A stretch of DNA of 34,358 bases, taken from contig CAJUFF010000008.1 in the NCBI GenBank assembly GCA_910585505.1, positions 1-34,358 on the forward strand, in the 5' to 3' direction. Below the pieces are notes generated by a model. The model saw nothing but the letters and a program-made list of their open reading frames with translations. It was not told the origin of the DNA and did no database searches. Every line of letters begins with the position of its first letter. Position 1 is the stretch's first letter. Origin of the DNA: an uncultured Ruminiclostridium sp. GTDB lineage: Bacteria > Bacillota > Clostridia > Oscillospirales > Ruminococcaceae. A program made the position numbers and the translations under genes. This document shows, piece after piece, positions 1-8,222 of this stretch.

Positions 1-276
1 ATGTGCCATTACAACGATACCACGCTGGTTTTCTCCCGAACTATACATATATCCCACCAGTTTCTGCCCCTTATTGGAATCAAACTCATATTTCGTGCGC
101 TGCAATCCGTCAAAATCATCAATGTAGAGCATAAGCGGCTCATAGCTCTCAAATCGCCGGTTAAAATTCTCGTTGTATACCATTACAGACAACACCCAAT
201 CGCCTGCAATTATTAGTACAACCATAATAGATAATACAATAAAGAAAATCTTTTTTTTCTTAGACTTCGATTTCAT
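1..276 (-). CDS. Membrane-anchored alpha/beta hydrolase, N-terminal part (cut by window edge)
   Basis: The first 92 codons are visible and the gene continues beyond position 1. The protein opens with a basic stretch (MKSKSKKKK) followed by one hydrophobic segment at about residues 9-30, which reads as a signal anchor with the rest outside the membrane. The last residues, QRGIVVMAH, resemble the strand leading into the oxyanion-hole HG of lysophospholipase-like alpha/beta hydrolases; the catalytic Ser, Asp and His would lie outside the window. Its ATG overlaps the TGA of the upstream PLP-enzyme gene in an ATGA arrangement, so it is probably translationally coupled and the last visible member of that operon. 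The fold is inferred from a short stretch and the substrate is unknown. Confidence 0.6.
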   Translation of the reverse strand, partial: MKSKSKKKKIFFIVLSIMVVLIIAGDWVLSVMVYNENFNRRFESYEPLMLYIDDFDGLQRTKYEFDSNKGQKLVGYMYSSGENQRGIVVMAH

Positions 277-1529
277 TTTTTCATAAGTCCTTTATCAATA
301 ATTCTCTGCGCCGCATTCATCACTCCGACTCTTGCCGCAAAATATGAAGTGCCGCCCTGAAGCCAAACAGCGTAAGGCTCTCTTAACGGTGCGTCGGCAG
401 ACAGCTCTATCGAGCTTCCCATTGTAAAGCAGCCCGCAGCCATTATTACCTGACAGTTATATCCCGGCATATCCCAAGGTTCGGGAGCCGCCATACTGTC
501 AACCGGACTGGCCGCCTGTATACCCTCGCAAAAAGCGATAAGCCTTTCGGGACTGCCCAGTTTTATAGAGCATATTATATCGGTACGGTAGGCACGGTAA
601 TCGGGGAGTGCGGTAAAGCCCAGTTCCTCAAAAAAAGCCGCCGCAAATACCGATGTTTTTAAAGCGTTGGATACCGCTAACGGGGCGTTGTAAATCCCCA
701 TAAAAATCTCGCGGTTTTGTCCCAGAGAACAGCCTACCTCTTTTCCCGTTCCAACGGTAGTAAGGCGATAGGAACAAAGCTCCACCAGTTCCCTTTTACC
801 TGCTATATAACCTCCCGTAGAGCAGATACCGCCGCCCGGATTTTTTATAAGCGAGCCTATTATAAGATCGGCGCCTACCGATGTAGGTTCTACGCATTCA
901 ACAAATTCGCCGTAGCAATTGTCTACCATAATTATCGCCTTGCTGCCTACGGCTTTTACCGCTTCGGCGATTTCCATTATTACGGATACGGTAAGTGAGG
1001 GTCTTAAGGAATAACCCCTGGAACGCTGTATGTAAACCGCCTTAGCTCCCCTTGACTGCTCCATTATTGCCTTTATATCCGGTCTACCGTCGGGAAGCAG
1101 GTCGATTTGTTTGTAATTAACTCCAAATTCTTTAAGGGAACCGCCTTTTTCACCGAATATTACTTCCTCTAACGTATCATAAGGCCGACCGGTCACCGCA
1201 AGAAGCAGGTCGCCGGGTCTGAGCACGCCGAAAAGAGCGGTGGAAATAGCGTGAGTACCGTTTACAAATCCGTGTCTTACAAGCGCGTCCTCTGCCCCCA
1301 ACGCCTGAGCGAATACCTGATCCGCTTTATCCCTTCCGTCATCGCCGTAGCCGTATCCGGTTGTCCCTTTCAGGTGCATATCGGCCACGCCGTTGTCTAT
1401 GAAAGCTTTAAGAACCTTTTCGCTGTTTCGGCGGCAAATCTCGTCAATACGGGCAAAGACCGCCTCCGTTTTATCCTCCGCCTTGTCCGCCGCCGTAAGC
1501 AGCTCTTCGCTGAAATTAAACTCTGTCAT
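273..1529 (-). CDS. Methionine gamma-lyase family PLP enzyme (aluminium-resistance protein family, YnbB-like)
   Basis: This 418-residue protein matches the fold-type I PLP enzyme family often named aluminium resistance protein or methionine-gamma-lyase-like (B. subtilis YnbB type). Visible features are GYGYGDDGRD (about 58-67), a substrate/PLP region RHGFVNGTHAIS (85-96), the PLP-phosphate region with VDNCYGEF (202-209), and the likely Schiff-base lysine K229 in GSLIKNPGGG. Length is typical of the family. The start has an AGGAC ribosome site. It lies 43 nt after the GNAT gene and overlaps the following hydrolase by 4 nt, so it belongs to the M42 peptidase operon. A role in cleaving sulfur amino acids released by the peptidases is possible but is inference; the family's true substrate is poorly established. 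Confidence 0.85.
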   Translation of the reverse strand: MTEFNFSEELLTAADKAEDKTEAVFARIDEICRRNSEKVLKAFIDNGVADMHLKGTTGYGYGDDGRDKADQVFAQALGAEDALVRHGFVNGTHAISTALFGVLRPGDLLLAVTGRPYDTLEEVIFGEKGGSLKEFGVNYKQIDLLPDGRPDIKAIMEQSRGAKAVYIQRSRGYSLRPSLTVSVIMEIAEAVKAVGSKAIIMVDNCYGEFVECVEPTSVGADLIIGSLIKNPGGGICSTGGYIAGKRELVELCSYRLTTVGTGKEVGCSLGQNREIFMGIYNAPLAVSNALKTSVFAAAFFEELGFTALPDYRAYRTDIICSIKLGSPERLIAFCEGIQAASPVDSMAAPEPWDMPGYNCQVIMAAGCFTMGSSIELSADAPLREPYAVWLQGGTSYFAARVGVMNAAQRIIDKGLMKK

Positions 1530-1572
1530 ATATTTGTCCTGCTTATTATTTATTCAAATACAATGAATGCTG

Positions 1573-2340
1573 TTATGATATATTATTTTTTATTTTTTCA
1601 GAAAATACGGTTATGGCTTTACCACCCTCGTAAAATCCCGCTTTTCGGTAAAACGGGCTAAGCTCCGGTTTACAGAGTATAGAAACTTCCTTTCCCTGTT
1701 TTTCAAAAAAAATGCCTAACCGCCTTAACAGTTTTTTCGCTTCGCCTTTTCCCCTGGATTCGCGTTTTGTGGCTACAAGCGAAATGAAAACGGATCCGTT
1801 TATATCTGCCATCACAGTGGCGGAAGCGTCTCCGTAAACATATACGGACGATACGCCGTGTCTTATTTTATGACTTATATCGGTGTACCAGTTCTCATAA
1901 TTTATTCCCGAAAATCCGTCCTGCAATATGGAAAAAACATCGTCGAGAGCAGGGTTTACATTTATCTCTTCCATTTCGGGTATATCTTCTTTTTCCGGAA
2001 TAAGTTCCGAAGAGAATTTATATATTAAGCTTTCCTCGGCGTTTAACCAGCCGGCAGCCATCAGCCGTTTACCTGTTTCAATTCCCGCAAGAGCTGACTT
2101 AAAACCGCAGACCTTAAGAAAAAGCGAAAGCTCCTCCATTGTATCCTCGGAAATAACGCCTTTTGTTCTTATGACAAGATCGTCGTAATAACGTCCTATC
2201 AGAATACCCTTCCCGCCGTATACCGTAAAAAAATCGTAACTGCCGTATGCTTTCATATTAGAGGCTATTTTTAGAGAAAAAATGTCTTTTGCTCCGGCCA
2301 ATAGCCTTTCGGCTGTTTTTTGATCGACATGGGTTATCAT
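1573..2340 (-). CDS. GNAT-family N-acetyltransferase
   Basis: The C-terminal half of this 255-residue protein carries a GNAT core: VFISLVATKRESRGKGEA (about 181-198) gives the strand 4 and the R-x-x-G-x-G/A acetyl-CoA pyrophosphate loop, and PFYRKAGFYEGG near the C-terminus is the usual YxxxGF end. The N-terminal half (about 1-130) is a divergent extension without a motif I recognise, as in several clostridial two-part GNAT proteins. The ATG is preceded by AAGGAGT. It sits between an M42 aminopeptidase (41 nt upstream) and a PLP lyase-like gene (43 nt downstream), suggesting a role in amino-acid or peptide metabolism. The substrate cannot be predicted. Confidence 0.75.
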   Translation of the reverse strand: MITHVDQKTAERLLAGAKDIFSLKIASNMKAYGSYDFFTVYGGKGILIGRYYDDLVIRTKGVISEDTMEELSLFLKVCGFKSALAGIETGKRLMAAGWLNAEESLIYKFSSELIPEKEDIPEMEEINVNPALDDVFSILQDGFSGINYENWYTDISHKIRHGVSSVYVYGDASATVMADINGSVFISLVATKRESRGKGEAKKLLRRLGIFFEKQGKEVSILCKPELSPFYRKAGFYEGGKAITVFSEKIKNNIS

Positions 2341-2381
2341 ATATTACGGTCACTCCTTAAAATGTGAGCCTGAACCCGATA

Positions 2382-3413
2382 TCAGGAATTCATTGCTCCC
2401 AGCTTATTTATCATCGCTGAAGCCAATTTTGCCGTATCATACAAATCGGTTTCCTTTATAACACAGTTTGGTGAATGCAAATATCGGCAAGGGACGGAAA
2501 TTGCCATTGTGCGGACGCCTCCTGCTGATTTATGGATAGCTCCGCTGTCATTGCCGCCGGCTACAACGGTTTTTGTCTGACATTTCACGCCTATTTCCTT
2601 TGCAGTTTCAAATCCAAGCTTATAAAGCTCGCGGTCGTAAACCGTGCCCCTGTCCATAAAGGACACTACGGCGCCGTTTCCGAGAATACAAACCTTTTTT
2701 TCACCCTCTACTCCGCTTATATCGCAGGCGGTAGTTGTTTCAAGCACAACCGCTATATCCGGATTTACCGAATATGCTGCCGCAGCGGATCCTCTTGTGC
2801 CTACCTCTTCCTGAACGGTAAACACAAACGTTGTATCGTAAGCAAGCTCTCCGTTCAGCATTTGCAGCATTATAGCACAGCCCGCCCGATCGTCAAGCGC
2901 TTTTCCCGACATATAACCGTCGCCGAAATCCGACTGTTCACTTGTAAAATACACGTAATCGCCTAAAGCGACAAACTTTTCAGCTTCCTCCCTATTCTCC
3001 GCGCCGATATCTATCCTAAGGTCGGAAATTTTGGGCTGTGAATTTCCCTCGTCGCCTTTAAGAAGATGCATCGGCTTTCCCGCCACTGCTCCGTAAATAT
3101 CGCCGTTTACGGCAAGCTGTCTCCCGAACACCACATACGGCAACACACCGCCTACCGGAGCAAAACACAAGCTTCCGTCATCGTCGATATGGGTCACTAT
3201 AAAGCCGACTTCGTCCATATGTGCGGCCACCATGAGCTTTTTTGATGGGGTACTTCTTCCCTTCTTTTCAACTATAAGATTTCCTAAATTATCAACGGCG
3301 TATTTAACGTCGGTCGGCAGAAGTGAAATAATTTTCGCTCTTATCCGGCTTTCGTCGCCGCTTGCTCCGTTGATCGCCGAAAGCTCTTTTACAAGCTGTT
3401 TCAAATTTTCCAT
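2382..3413 (-). CDS. M42 family metallopeptidase (aminopeptidase)
   Basis: This 343-residue protein has the full M42 (FrvX/glutamyl aminopeptidase, TET-type) dinuclear metal site. Visible candidates are H65 and D67 in AAHMDEVG, the bridging D174/D175 in ALDDRAG, the catalytic base E202 and ligand E203 in QEEVGTRG, E225 in VVLETT, and H313 in YLHSPN. A GGNDSGAIH loop precedes the last histidine. Family members form dodecameric cytosolic complexes that trim peptides from the N-terminus. It begins with a good AAGGAG site 15 nt after a second M42 gene, so the two are co-transcribed and may be paralogues with different specificities or partners in a mixed particle (inference). Confidence 0.92.
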   Translation of the reverse strand: MENLKQLVKELSAINGASGDESRIRAKIISLLPTDVKYAVDNLGNLIVEKKGRSTPSKKLMVAAHMDEVGFIVTHIDDDGSLCFAPVGGVLPYVVFGRQLAVNGDIYGAVAGKPMHLLKGDEGNSQPKISDLRIDIGAENREEAEKFVALGDYVYFTSEQSDFGDGYMSGKALDDRAGCAIMLQMLNGELAYDTTFVFTVQEEVGTRGSAAAAYSVNPDIAVVLETTTACDISGVEGEKKVCILGNGAVVSFMDRGTVYDRELYKLGFETAKEIGVKCQTKTVVAGGNDSGAIHKSAGGVRTMAISVPCRYLHSPNCVIKETDLYDTAKLASAMINKLGAMNS

Positions 3414-3428
3414 CGTCCCGTCTCCTTT

Positions 3429-4433
3429 TTAACCCTTAATAAAAGCCGCCAACAGCTCTCCCGTATTTCTTATATCCTCCGTATCAAGCACTTCGCAGGA
3501 AGTGTGCATATATCTCTGAGGTATGGAAAGGAGCGCCGTTTTCACTCCGCATTTTGTCACCGCTATATTGTCGGCGTCTGTTCCCGTTTTTCCGTTCATT
3601 ACCTCAATCTGATAAGGAATATTTTTTTCTTGGGCAATTTTTTTGAGCTTATCAGACATTTCCCTATCCAATGTGGGAGATATGCCTATCATGGGGCCTT
3701 TTCCCAGCTTGCCCGCCTGCTCTACGGAAACTCCTTTGCTCACGGCAAAGCTTACGTCAAAAGCGATTGCATAATCTGGGGTTATATTAAAGGAGGAAAC
3801 CGCAGCACCGCGACAGCCCACTTCTTCCTGAGCTACAAACTGTACGGCTATCCTGAAGGGAAGCTCTTTTTCGTTTTTAAGCAGGTCGAGGGCGTACAAT
3901 ATAGAAACCACTCCCGCCATATCATCGGAAGCGGGAGTACATATCCTTGTACCGGCAAGCTTTGAAAAGCGGCCTTCCTCTACTACAAGATCGCCTAAGG
4001 AAATCACTTTCTCCGCCTGCTCCTTGGTCATTCCTATATCAATAGCTATATCCTCGATATCAGGAGCCTTTTCGTTTTTATCCGCAACATGAGGAGGAAG
4101 GGTTGAAACAATTCCCTTTATCGGCTCCTTTCCGTATACCGTTACATTTTGAGCAAGGAGCGTGCGATTGTCAATACCTATTTTTCCTACCTTTAAAAAA
4201 CCGTTTTCATCAATAAAAGTAACTACCATTCCCACACGGTCTATGTGCGCGTCCAAAAGCAGCGTGGGCTTATTATCTTCTCCGATAAAGCCGATAACAT
4301 TTCCGAAACCGTCGGTCTTGACATTGTCGGAATATTGGGAGAGCAGTTTAATCAGAGCTTCATGAGCGTTTTTTTCGCCGCCGCTCACCGAAGGAAGAGC
4401 GCAAAGCGTTTTAAGTGTTTCTTCAATATTCAT
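3429..4433 (-). CDS. M42 family metallopeptidase (aminopeptidase), first gene of operon
   Basis: This is a second 334-residue M42 aminopeptidase. Metal and catalytic candidates are H63 and D65 (DAHIDRVG), D170/D171 (ASDDMAG), E203/E204 (AQEEVGCRG), D226 (AFDVS) and H310 (RYMHTS). The fourth ligand is Asp, where the neighbouring paralogue has Glu; both occur in the family. It is the promoter-proximal gene of a minus-strand operon driven by the promoter at 4539-4567, with AAAGGA before the ATG. Cytosolic peptide turnover is the likely role, and substrate specificity is not readable. Divergence from the downstream copy suggests an old rather than a recent duplication. Confidence 0.92.
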   Translation of the reverse strand: MNIEETLKTLCALPSVSGGEKNAHEALIKLLSQYSDNVKTDGFGNVIGFIGEDNKPTLLLDAHIDRVGMVVTFIDENGFLKVGKIGIDNRTLLAQNVTVYGKEPIKGIVSTLPPHVADKNEKAPDIEDIAIDIGMTKEQAEKVISLGDLVVEEGRFSKLAGTRICTPASDDMAGVVSILYALDLLKNEKELPFRIAVQFVAQEEVGCRGAAVSSFNITPDYAIAFDVSFAVSKGVSVEQAGKLGKGPMIGISPTLDREMSDKLKKIAQEKNIPYQIEVMNGKTGTDADNIAVTKCGVKTALLSIPQRYMHTSCEVLDTEDIRNTGELLAAFIKG

Positions 4434-4538
4434 ATTATTATTCCTTTTATTAATACAAATTTACGGATAATTACTTTTTTTGCTTCCCTTTTTATTCAAG
4501 AAGAGCAATATGTATATCCGAAACAACAACTTGTTAAT

Positions 4539-4567
4539 AGTATACCCCTTTAATCCCTTTTAGTCAA
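4539..4567 (-). promoter_or_regulatory. Sigma-A-type promoter of the M42 peptidase operon
   Basis: On the minus strand, TTGACT (4567-4562) and TATACT (4544-4539) are separated by exactly 17 nt. They lie about 105 nt upstream of the first M42 start codon. No operator or riboswitch is recognisable in the leader. Confidence 0.7.
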
Positions 4568-4661
4568 TAAAAATCAGGTATCGGTATTAACAAAGTTTTT
4601 ATGCAAAACACAATTGAAATTGGTAAAAAAGATAAAATACTTCCGTTCGGCTAACCTATTA

Positions 4662-4705
4662 TCAATCTTTTATAAAGTCTACAATTTGATCAAAGATTGT
4701 TATAA
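4662..4705. repeat. Relic of family B inverted-repeat element
   Basis: The segment carries CAATCTTT and AAAGATTG arms around a loop containing AAGTCTAC. By eye it aligns at roughly 36 of 44 positions with the right-hand hairpin of the element between pyrH and frr (21971-22014). The left half seen in fuller copies is not recognisable, so this looks like a decayed or partial copy. It lies just downstream of hisH and could act as an mRNA 3' stem. Confidence 0.6.
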
Positions 4706-4756
4706 TATATGCCGGATTGGAAGTATTTTAATATACGAAAAAATTTTAAAATATAA

Positions 4757-5356
4757 TCAAAGCTCCGCAAAATTTCTCAATACAGCAAGTCCCGTATCTC
4801 CGCTTTTTTCCGGATGAAACTGAGCTCCGTAAACATACCCGTTTCCCACCAGCGCGGGAACTTTTCCGCCGTAATCGGCATAGGCGTATACGTCGTCCGG
4901 CTCGCAATCCGCTGCATATGAGTGGACAAAATAAACATATTGTCCTTCATCGATACCATTAAGCAAAGGGCAGCGTCTGTTGTACTCCAAAGAATTCCAG
5001 CCCATCTGAGGCACCGGCAAGACGCCCTGCGGCTTCATAAGCCCGACAGTACCCCCAATAAGACTTAAACCATCAAACTCTCCGAACTCGTAGCTTTTTT
5101 CAAACAAAAGCTGCATACCTAAGCATATTCCCAAAAAAGGTTTTTTCACCGCCTCGGATTTTATCGTTTCAACAAGCCCGGAACGGTTCAGCTTGTTCAT
5201 TGCGTCGCCGAATGCCCCCACGCCGGGAAGTATCAAACGATCCGCTTCAATAATATCCTCCTTATCCGAGGATATTTTGTTTTCAACTCCGAGATAATTC
5301 AAAGCGTTCTGTACGCTGAATAAATTTCCCGCGCCGTAATCAATTATCGCTATCAT
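4757..5356 (-). CDS. hisH: Imidazole glycerol phosphate synthase, glutaminase subunit HisH
   Basis: HisH is a class I glutamine amidotransferase that supplies ammonia to HisF for imidazole ring closure in histidine synthesis. The 199-residue protein shows the nucleophile C78 in GICLGMQ, the YVYFVHSY segment, and the H181/E183 pair in GAQFHPEKSG, which complete the Cys-His-Glu triad. Length is typical. The ATG overlaps the TGA of the Nudix gene (ATGA), indicating translational coupling. Its obligate partner HisF is not encoded downstream or elsewhere in this window, which is unusual because hisH normally sits next to hisA/hisF; they must be elsewhere in the genome if the pathway is complete. 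Confidence 0.95.
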   Translation of the reverse strand: MIAIIDYGAGNLFSVQNALNYLGVENKISSDKEDIIEADRLILPGVGAFGDAMNKLNRSGLVETIKSEAVKKPFLGICLGMQLLFEKSYEFGEFDGLSLIGGTVGLMKPQGVLPVPQMGWNSLEYNRRCPLLNGIDEGQYVYFVHSYAADCEPDDVYAYADYGGKVPALVGNGYVYGAQFHPEKSGDTGLAVLRNFAEL

Positions 5357-5763
5357 AACAATTGTTCCTTATACATTCTGATATGTTCCATAATATGCCC
5401 TATATTGCCTTCTCCCGCGTACTCATCCATATCAAAGAAATTGTGTTCAAAATCACTCCAGAACAAGGGATTTTCATTTCCTACCACCCTTGCCTCACAA
5501 TTCAGTTTTCCAACATACACCTCAACATAGCAGCTGTCAAGGTAATAGGTTAAGTCCATAAGGTGAGTGAGCTTAATTTGCTCCCTTGTTATGCCGGTTT
5601 CCTCAAAAAGCTCACGGTAAGCGGCGGACTCGTGCTCCTCGTCCTCCTCTATCTTTCCCCCCACCATGTTTATAAGTCCAAGATAAGGATTTTTAATTCT
5701 TTTGCACATTAACATTTTAGTGCGCTCTTTGTTAAATACCGCCACTAAATTGTAACCCCACAC
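5353..5763 (-). CDS. Nudix hydrolase embedded in the his operon
   Basis: This 136-residue protein has a perfect Nudix box, G-x5-E-x7-R-E-L-x-E-E-x-G-I, starting in GGKIEEDEEHES at about residue 36. The N-terminus (MWGYNLVAVFNKERTKMLMCKR) and overall size resemble MutT-like nucleoside di/triphosphate hydrolases. The start is GTG with a strong GGGGG ribosome site 7-8 nt upstream, and it overlaps the hisB stop by one base (TAGTG). Tight coupling to both hisB and hisH says it is expressed with histidine synthesis. Whether it acts on a pathway intermediate, for example a phosphoribosyl nucleotide, or is a general house-cleaning enzyme cannot be told from sequence. Confidence 0.9.
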   Translation of the reverse strand: MWGYNLVAVFNKERTKMLMCKRIKNPYLGLINMVGGKIEEDEEHESAAYRELFEETGITREQIKLTHLMDLTYYLDSCYVEVYVGKLNCEARVVGNENPLFWSDFEHNFFDMDEYAGEGNIGHIMEHIRMYKEQLL

Positions 5764-6344
5764 TAAAGCACCCCCTTTGAGGACATAATCCCTTCGGCGG
5801 GTCTGACCGCCTGCTTTAATGCGTAAGCAAGCGATTTAAACAGCGACTCTGTTATATGATGATCGTTTTTTCCGTATTCCGATCTTAAATGCAAGGTTAT
5901 ACCCGCGTTAAAAGCAAACGCTCTCATAAATTCTTCGGTAAGACAGCTATCGTAATCGCCTATCCGTTCATTTCCAAACACTGTGTTAAATACAAGAAAC
6001 GGCCTTTTGCATATATCCAGAGAACAGAATCCCAAAGCTTCGTCCATGGGAACAAAAGCCGAACCGAAGCGTATAATTGGCTGTTCACCCAAAGCAAGGC
6101 TTAATGCCTGACCCAAGCAAATACCTGTATCCTCCACCGTATGATGACCGTCAACATACAAATCACCCTTGCAGTTTACCTCAAGATCAAAGCCGCCGTG
6201 AACGGTCAGCGCGGTAAGCATATGGTCGAAAAAGCCTATACCCGTGTAAATATCAGCTTTTCCGGTACCGTCAAGATAAAGCGTAACCTTTACATCGGTT
6301 TCTTTAGTGGTTCTGGTTATTCGCGCCTCTCTGCTCATTTTCAT
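5763..6344 (-). CDS. hisB: Imidazoleglycerol-phosphate dehydratase HisB
   Basis: HisB dehydrates imidazole glycerol phosphate to imidazole acetol phosphate. The sequence carries the manganese-binding signatures GIGFFDHML, DGHHTVEDTGICLG and NDHHITESLFK. I place the start at the ATG giving MKMSREARITR (193 residues, the usual size for monofunctional HisB). The longer reading that begins inside the regulator gene adds MVKLPLKLLNRKRE, which the family does not have. An ATG two codons later is also possible. The upstream ribosome site is weak (AGAAAG), so coupling to the regulator gene that ends about 36 nt upstream is likely. No histidinol-phosphatase domain is fused. Confidence 0.95.
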   Translation of the reverse strand: MKMSREARITRTTKETDVKVTLYLDGTGKADIYTGIGFFDHMLTALTVHGGFDLEVNCKGDLYVDGHHTVEDTGICLGQALSLALGEQPIIRFGSAFVPMDEALGFCSLDICKRPFLVFNTVFGNERIGDYDSCLTEEFMRAFAFNAGITLHLRSEYGKNDHHITESLFKSLAYALKQAVRPAEGIMSSKGVL

Positions 6345-6379
6345 TTCTCGCTTTCTGTTTAATAATTTTAGTGGCAACT

Positions 6380-7012
6380 TTACCAAATCTCTTTTCCGTC
6401 GCCTAAAATAATATTTTTTATATTCTCGTCCGCATCCTCCAATGTAAGTCCACCGTCAATAAGAGGCTTTATAACCTCTCGGCTCTCTCTGGTATGGGGA
6501 AGAGATGAGGCTAACGCTGCCGCTTTTTCCTTTTTGCCGCATTTCAGGTATAAAAAGCAAAGAGCCGCGCGCATAGTTGCCTTTTGTTTTTCGTTTACCG
6601 ACAGGTGAAGCCCTCTTTCCGTCAGCTCAGCAGCTTCTTCCGATTTTCCTTTTAGCGCTAATACCCCCGCCAGTCCAAGTATCATTCCGGGCTTATTGGG
6701 ATAAATAAGCAAAGCGTCGCGGTAAACCTTTTCCGCCGAATCGTAATCCCCTTTGCGCTGAAAAGCCGCCGCGGTTTTATGTATATTATAGCGAGTTTCT
6801 TCGGCGCGGATTACGTCCATACCTATAAGCAGGTCAACGCTGGTCTCGAATATGTTTGCCAAAGCGGGGAGGAAAGTTATATCTGGGTAACATTCCCCTC
6901 TTTCCCACTTTGAAACACTTTGCGGCGTTATGCCTAAATATTCGGCGACTTCCTCCTGAGTTAAGTTTTTCTTGATACGGTATTTCTTTAAATTTTCGGA
7001 CAAATACAGCAT
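6380..7012 (-). CDS. XRE-family HTH regulator with TPR-like C-terminus
   Basis: Residues 1-60 form a classical XRE/Cro-type helix-turn-helix (LSENLKKYRIKKNLTQEEVAEYLG and ITPQSVSKWERGECYPD). The remaining 150 residues look like two or three tetratricopeptide-type helical pairs (for example GDYDSAEKVYRDALLIYPNKPG and GKSEEAAELTERGLHLSVN), as in clostridial HTH-TPR regulators that sense a peptide or protein partner. It has its own promoter (7099-7127) and a strong AGGAGG site 6 nt before the ATG. The gene lies between hisC and hisB in the same direction, so it is transcribed with hisB-nudix-hisH and may control them, but no operator has been demonstrated. Confidence 0.88.
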   Translation of the reverse strand: MLYLSENLKKYRIKKNLTQEEVAEYLGITPQSVSKWERGECYPDITFLPALANIFETSVDLLIGMDVIRAEETRYNIHKTAAAFQRKGDYDSAEKVYRDALLIYPNKPGMILGLAGVLALKGKSEEAAELTERGLHLSVNEKQKATMRAALCFLYLKCGKKEKAAALASSLPHTRESREVIKPLIDGGLTLEDADENIKNIILGDGKEIW

Positions 7013-7098
7013 GGTGATCCTCCTTTTAAAGGCTTTACGGATCCACTTAATTCATAATCGCAGATACCGTAATGCCTCATTTATTTTTTATAATACTT

Positions 7099-7127
7099 AT
7101 TTTAGCACAAGAGGATCGTGTATACAA
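7099..7127 (-). promoter_or_regulatory. Internal sigma-A-type promoter within the his cluster
   Basis: On the minus strand, TTGTAT (7127-7122) and TAAAAT (7104-7099) are 17 nt apart, about 87 nt upstream of the XRE regulator. It would let regulator-hisB-nudix-hisH be expressed separately from hisZ-G-D-C. Confidence 0.65.
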
Positions 7128-7165
7128 TGGCGCATTAGTTGGCAAAAAATCAACCATGTAATTTT

Positions 7166-8206
7166 TTATTGAAGAAAACAGTCAAGAGCAGTTAGCAACG
7201 CTTTATTTTCAGTTTCGTTTCCTGCTGTTATTCTCAAATAATCTCTCATATACCTTACCGCGATTGAATTTGACAGCAGAAATTCAAAAATTTCCTTTGC
7301 CTTAAAAGTTTTTATAAAAACAAAATTTGTAACGGAGGGATAAACTGTTTCAAAAAAGGGGTAATTTCTGCAATTAAGATCGCCGTAAAGCTCTTTTCGG
7401 GCAATTATACAAGCCTCTATGCGGCGTTTCATTTCCTTTGAGTCGGAAATAAAATATTCCGCCGCGTTCTGAGTAAGTGCATTTACATTATAAGGAGATT
7501 TGGCGGCTCTCAGCTTTTCGGTTATCAATTTTCCGCTTACGGCAAATCCCAGTCTCAATCCCGCCATACCCAACGCCTTTGAACAAGTTCGGAGCACAAT
7601 AAGATTATCATACTCGACGGCACATTTCATAAGGCTGTTCTCTTCTCCCCAGAAATCCATATACGCTTCGTCGGCAATAACCAAGGCATTCACGGAATTT
7701 ATAAGTCTCACGACCTCATTTTTGAGAAGTCCCAAGGATGTGGGATTGCATGGGTTGGAAAATATAACCGCCTTGATATTTTCGGTATTTACTTTTTCTA
7801 TAACCTTGTCAATATTTACGGTAAGGTCAGCTTCCTTTTTTAGTACTCTTACGTCAAGCTCATACAGGCTCGAATAAAAGGCGTACATGGAAAAATCGGG
7901 AGACAGGCAAAGGACTCTTTCGTTCTTTTGCAAAAAACAGGCTGTGATTATACTTATAAGCTCGTCGGAACCGTTTCCCGCGGTAATAAAATCCTCATTT
8001 ACGCCGTAAAGCTTTCCGTATGCTTTTATAAGCTTTTTTGCGTAGGGATCGGGGTAACGGTTTAAGGAAGTTCCCTTTACGGCGTTCAAAAGGATTTCCG
8101 CATCAGTATTGATAAAGCTTTCGTTTGCGTCCAGACGTATTTTATAATCGCCCTGTATCGGATCGTACGGAGTAAGGGACACAAGCTTTTCGGTTAAATT
8201 ATACAA
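7166..8206 (-). CDS. hisC: Histidinol-phosphate aminotransferase HisC
   Basis: HisC is a PLP-dependent class I/II aminotransferase converting imidazole acetol phosphate to histidinol phosphate. It shows IRLDANES near the N-terminus, AGNGSDELI, FSNPCNPTSLG, ADEAYMDF and the PLP-lysine region RTCSKALGMAGLRLGF. The 346-residue length is normal. The start is read as TTG with AGGAG about 9 nt upstream, because no ATG is available in frame before the conserved LDANES region. It follows hisD by 16 nt, so it is the fourth gene of hisZ-G-D-C. Confidence 0.95.
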   Translation of the reverse strand: MYNLTEKLVSLTPYDPIQGDYKIRLDANESFINTDAEILLNAVKGTSLNRYPDPYAKKLIKAYGKLYGVNEDFITAGNGSDELISIITACFLQKNERVLCLSPDFSMYAFYSSLYELDVRVLKKEADLTVNIDKVIEKVNTENIKAVIFSNPCNPTSLGLLKNEVVRLINSVNALVIADEAYMDFWGEENSLMKCAVEYDNLIVLRTCSKALGMAGLRLGFAVSGKLITEKLRAAKSPYNVNALTQNAAEYFISDSKEMKRRIEACIIARKELYGDLNCRNYPFFETVYPSVTNFVFIKTFKAKEIFEFLLSNSIAVRYMRDYLRITAGNETENKALLTALDCFLQ

Positions 8207-8222
8207 AATTTATCTCTCCTTT

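Larger units (their letters stand above)
4434..4756. other. Intergenic region between hisH and the M42 operon
   Basis: This 323-bp AT-rich stretch has no credible coding sequence. It holds the minus-strand promoter of the M42 operon (4539-4567) and a relic of the family B repeat (4662-4705). No U-tailed terminator for hisH is evident. hisA, hisF or hisI/E are absent here, although they would be the expected neighbours after hisH. Confidence 0.7.

Noticed and set aside
4614..4817. Small plus-strand frame of 67 codons downstream of hisH
   Set aside because: Composition is AT-driven, it has no ribosome site, it runs into the antisense of hisH, and it overlaps a decayed repeat.
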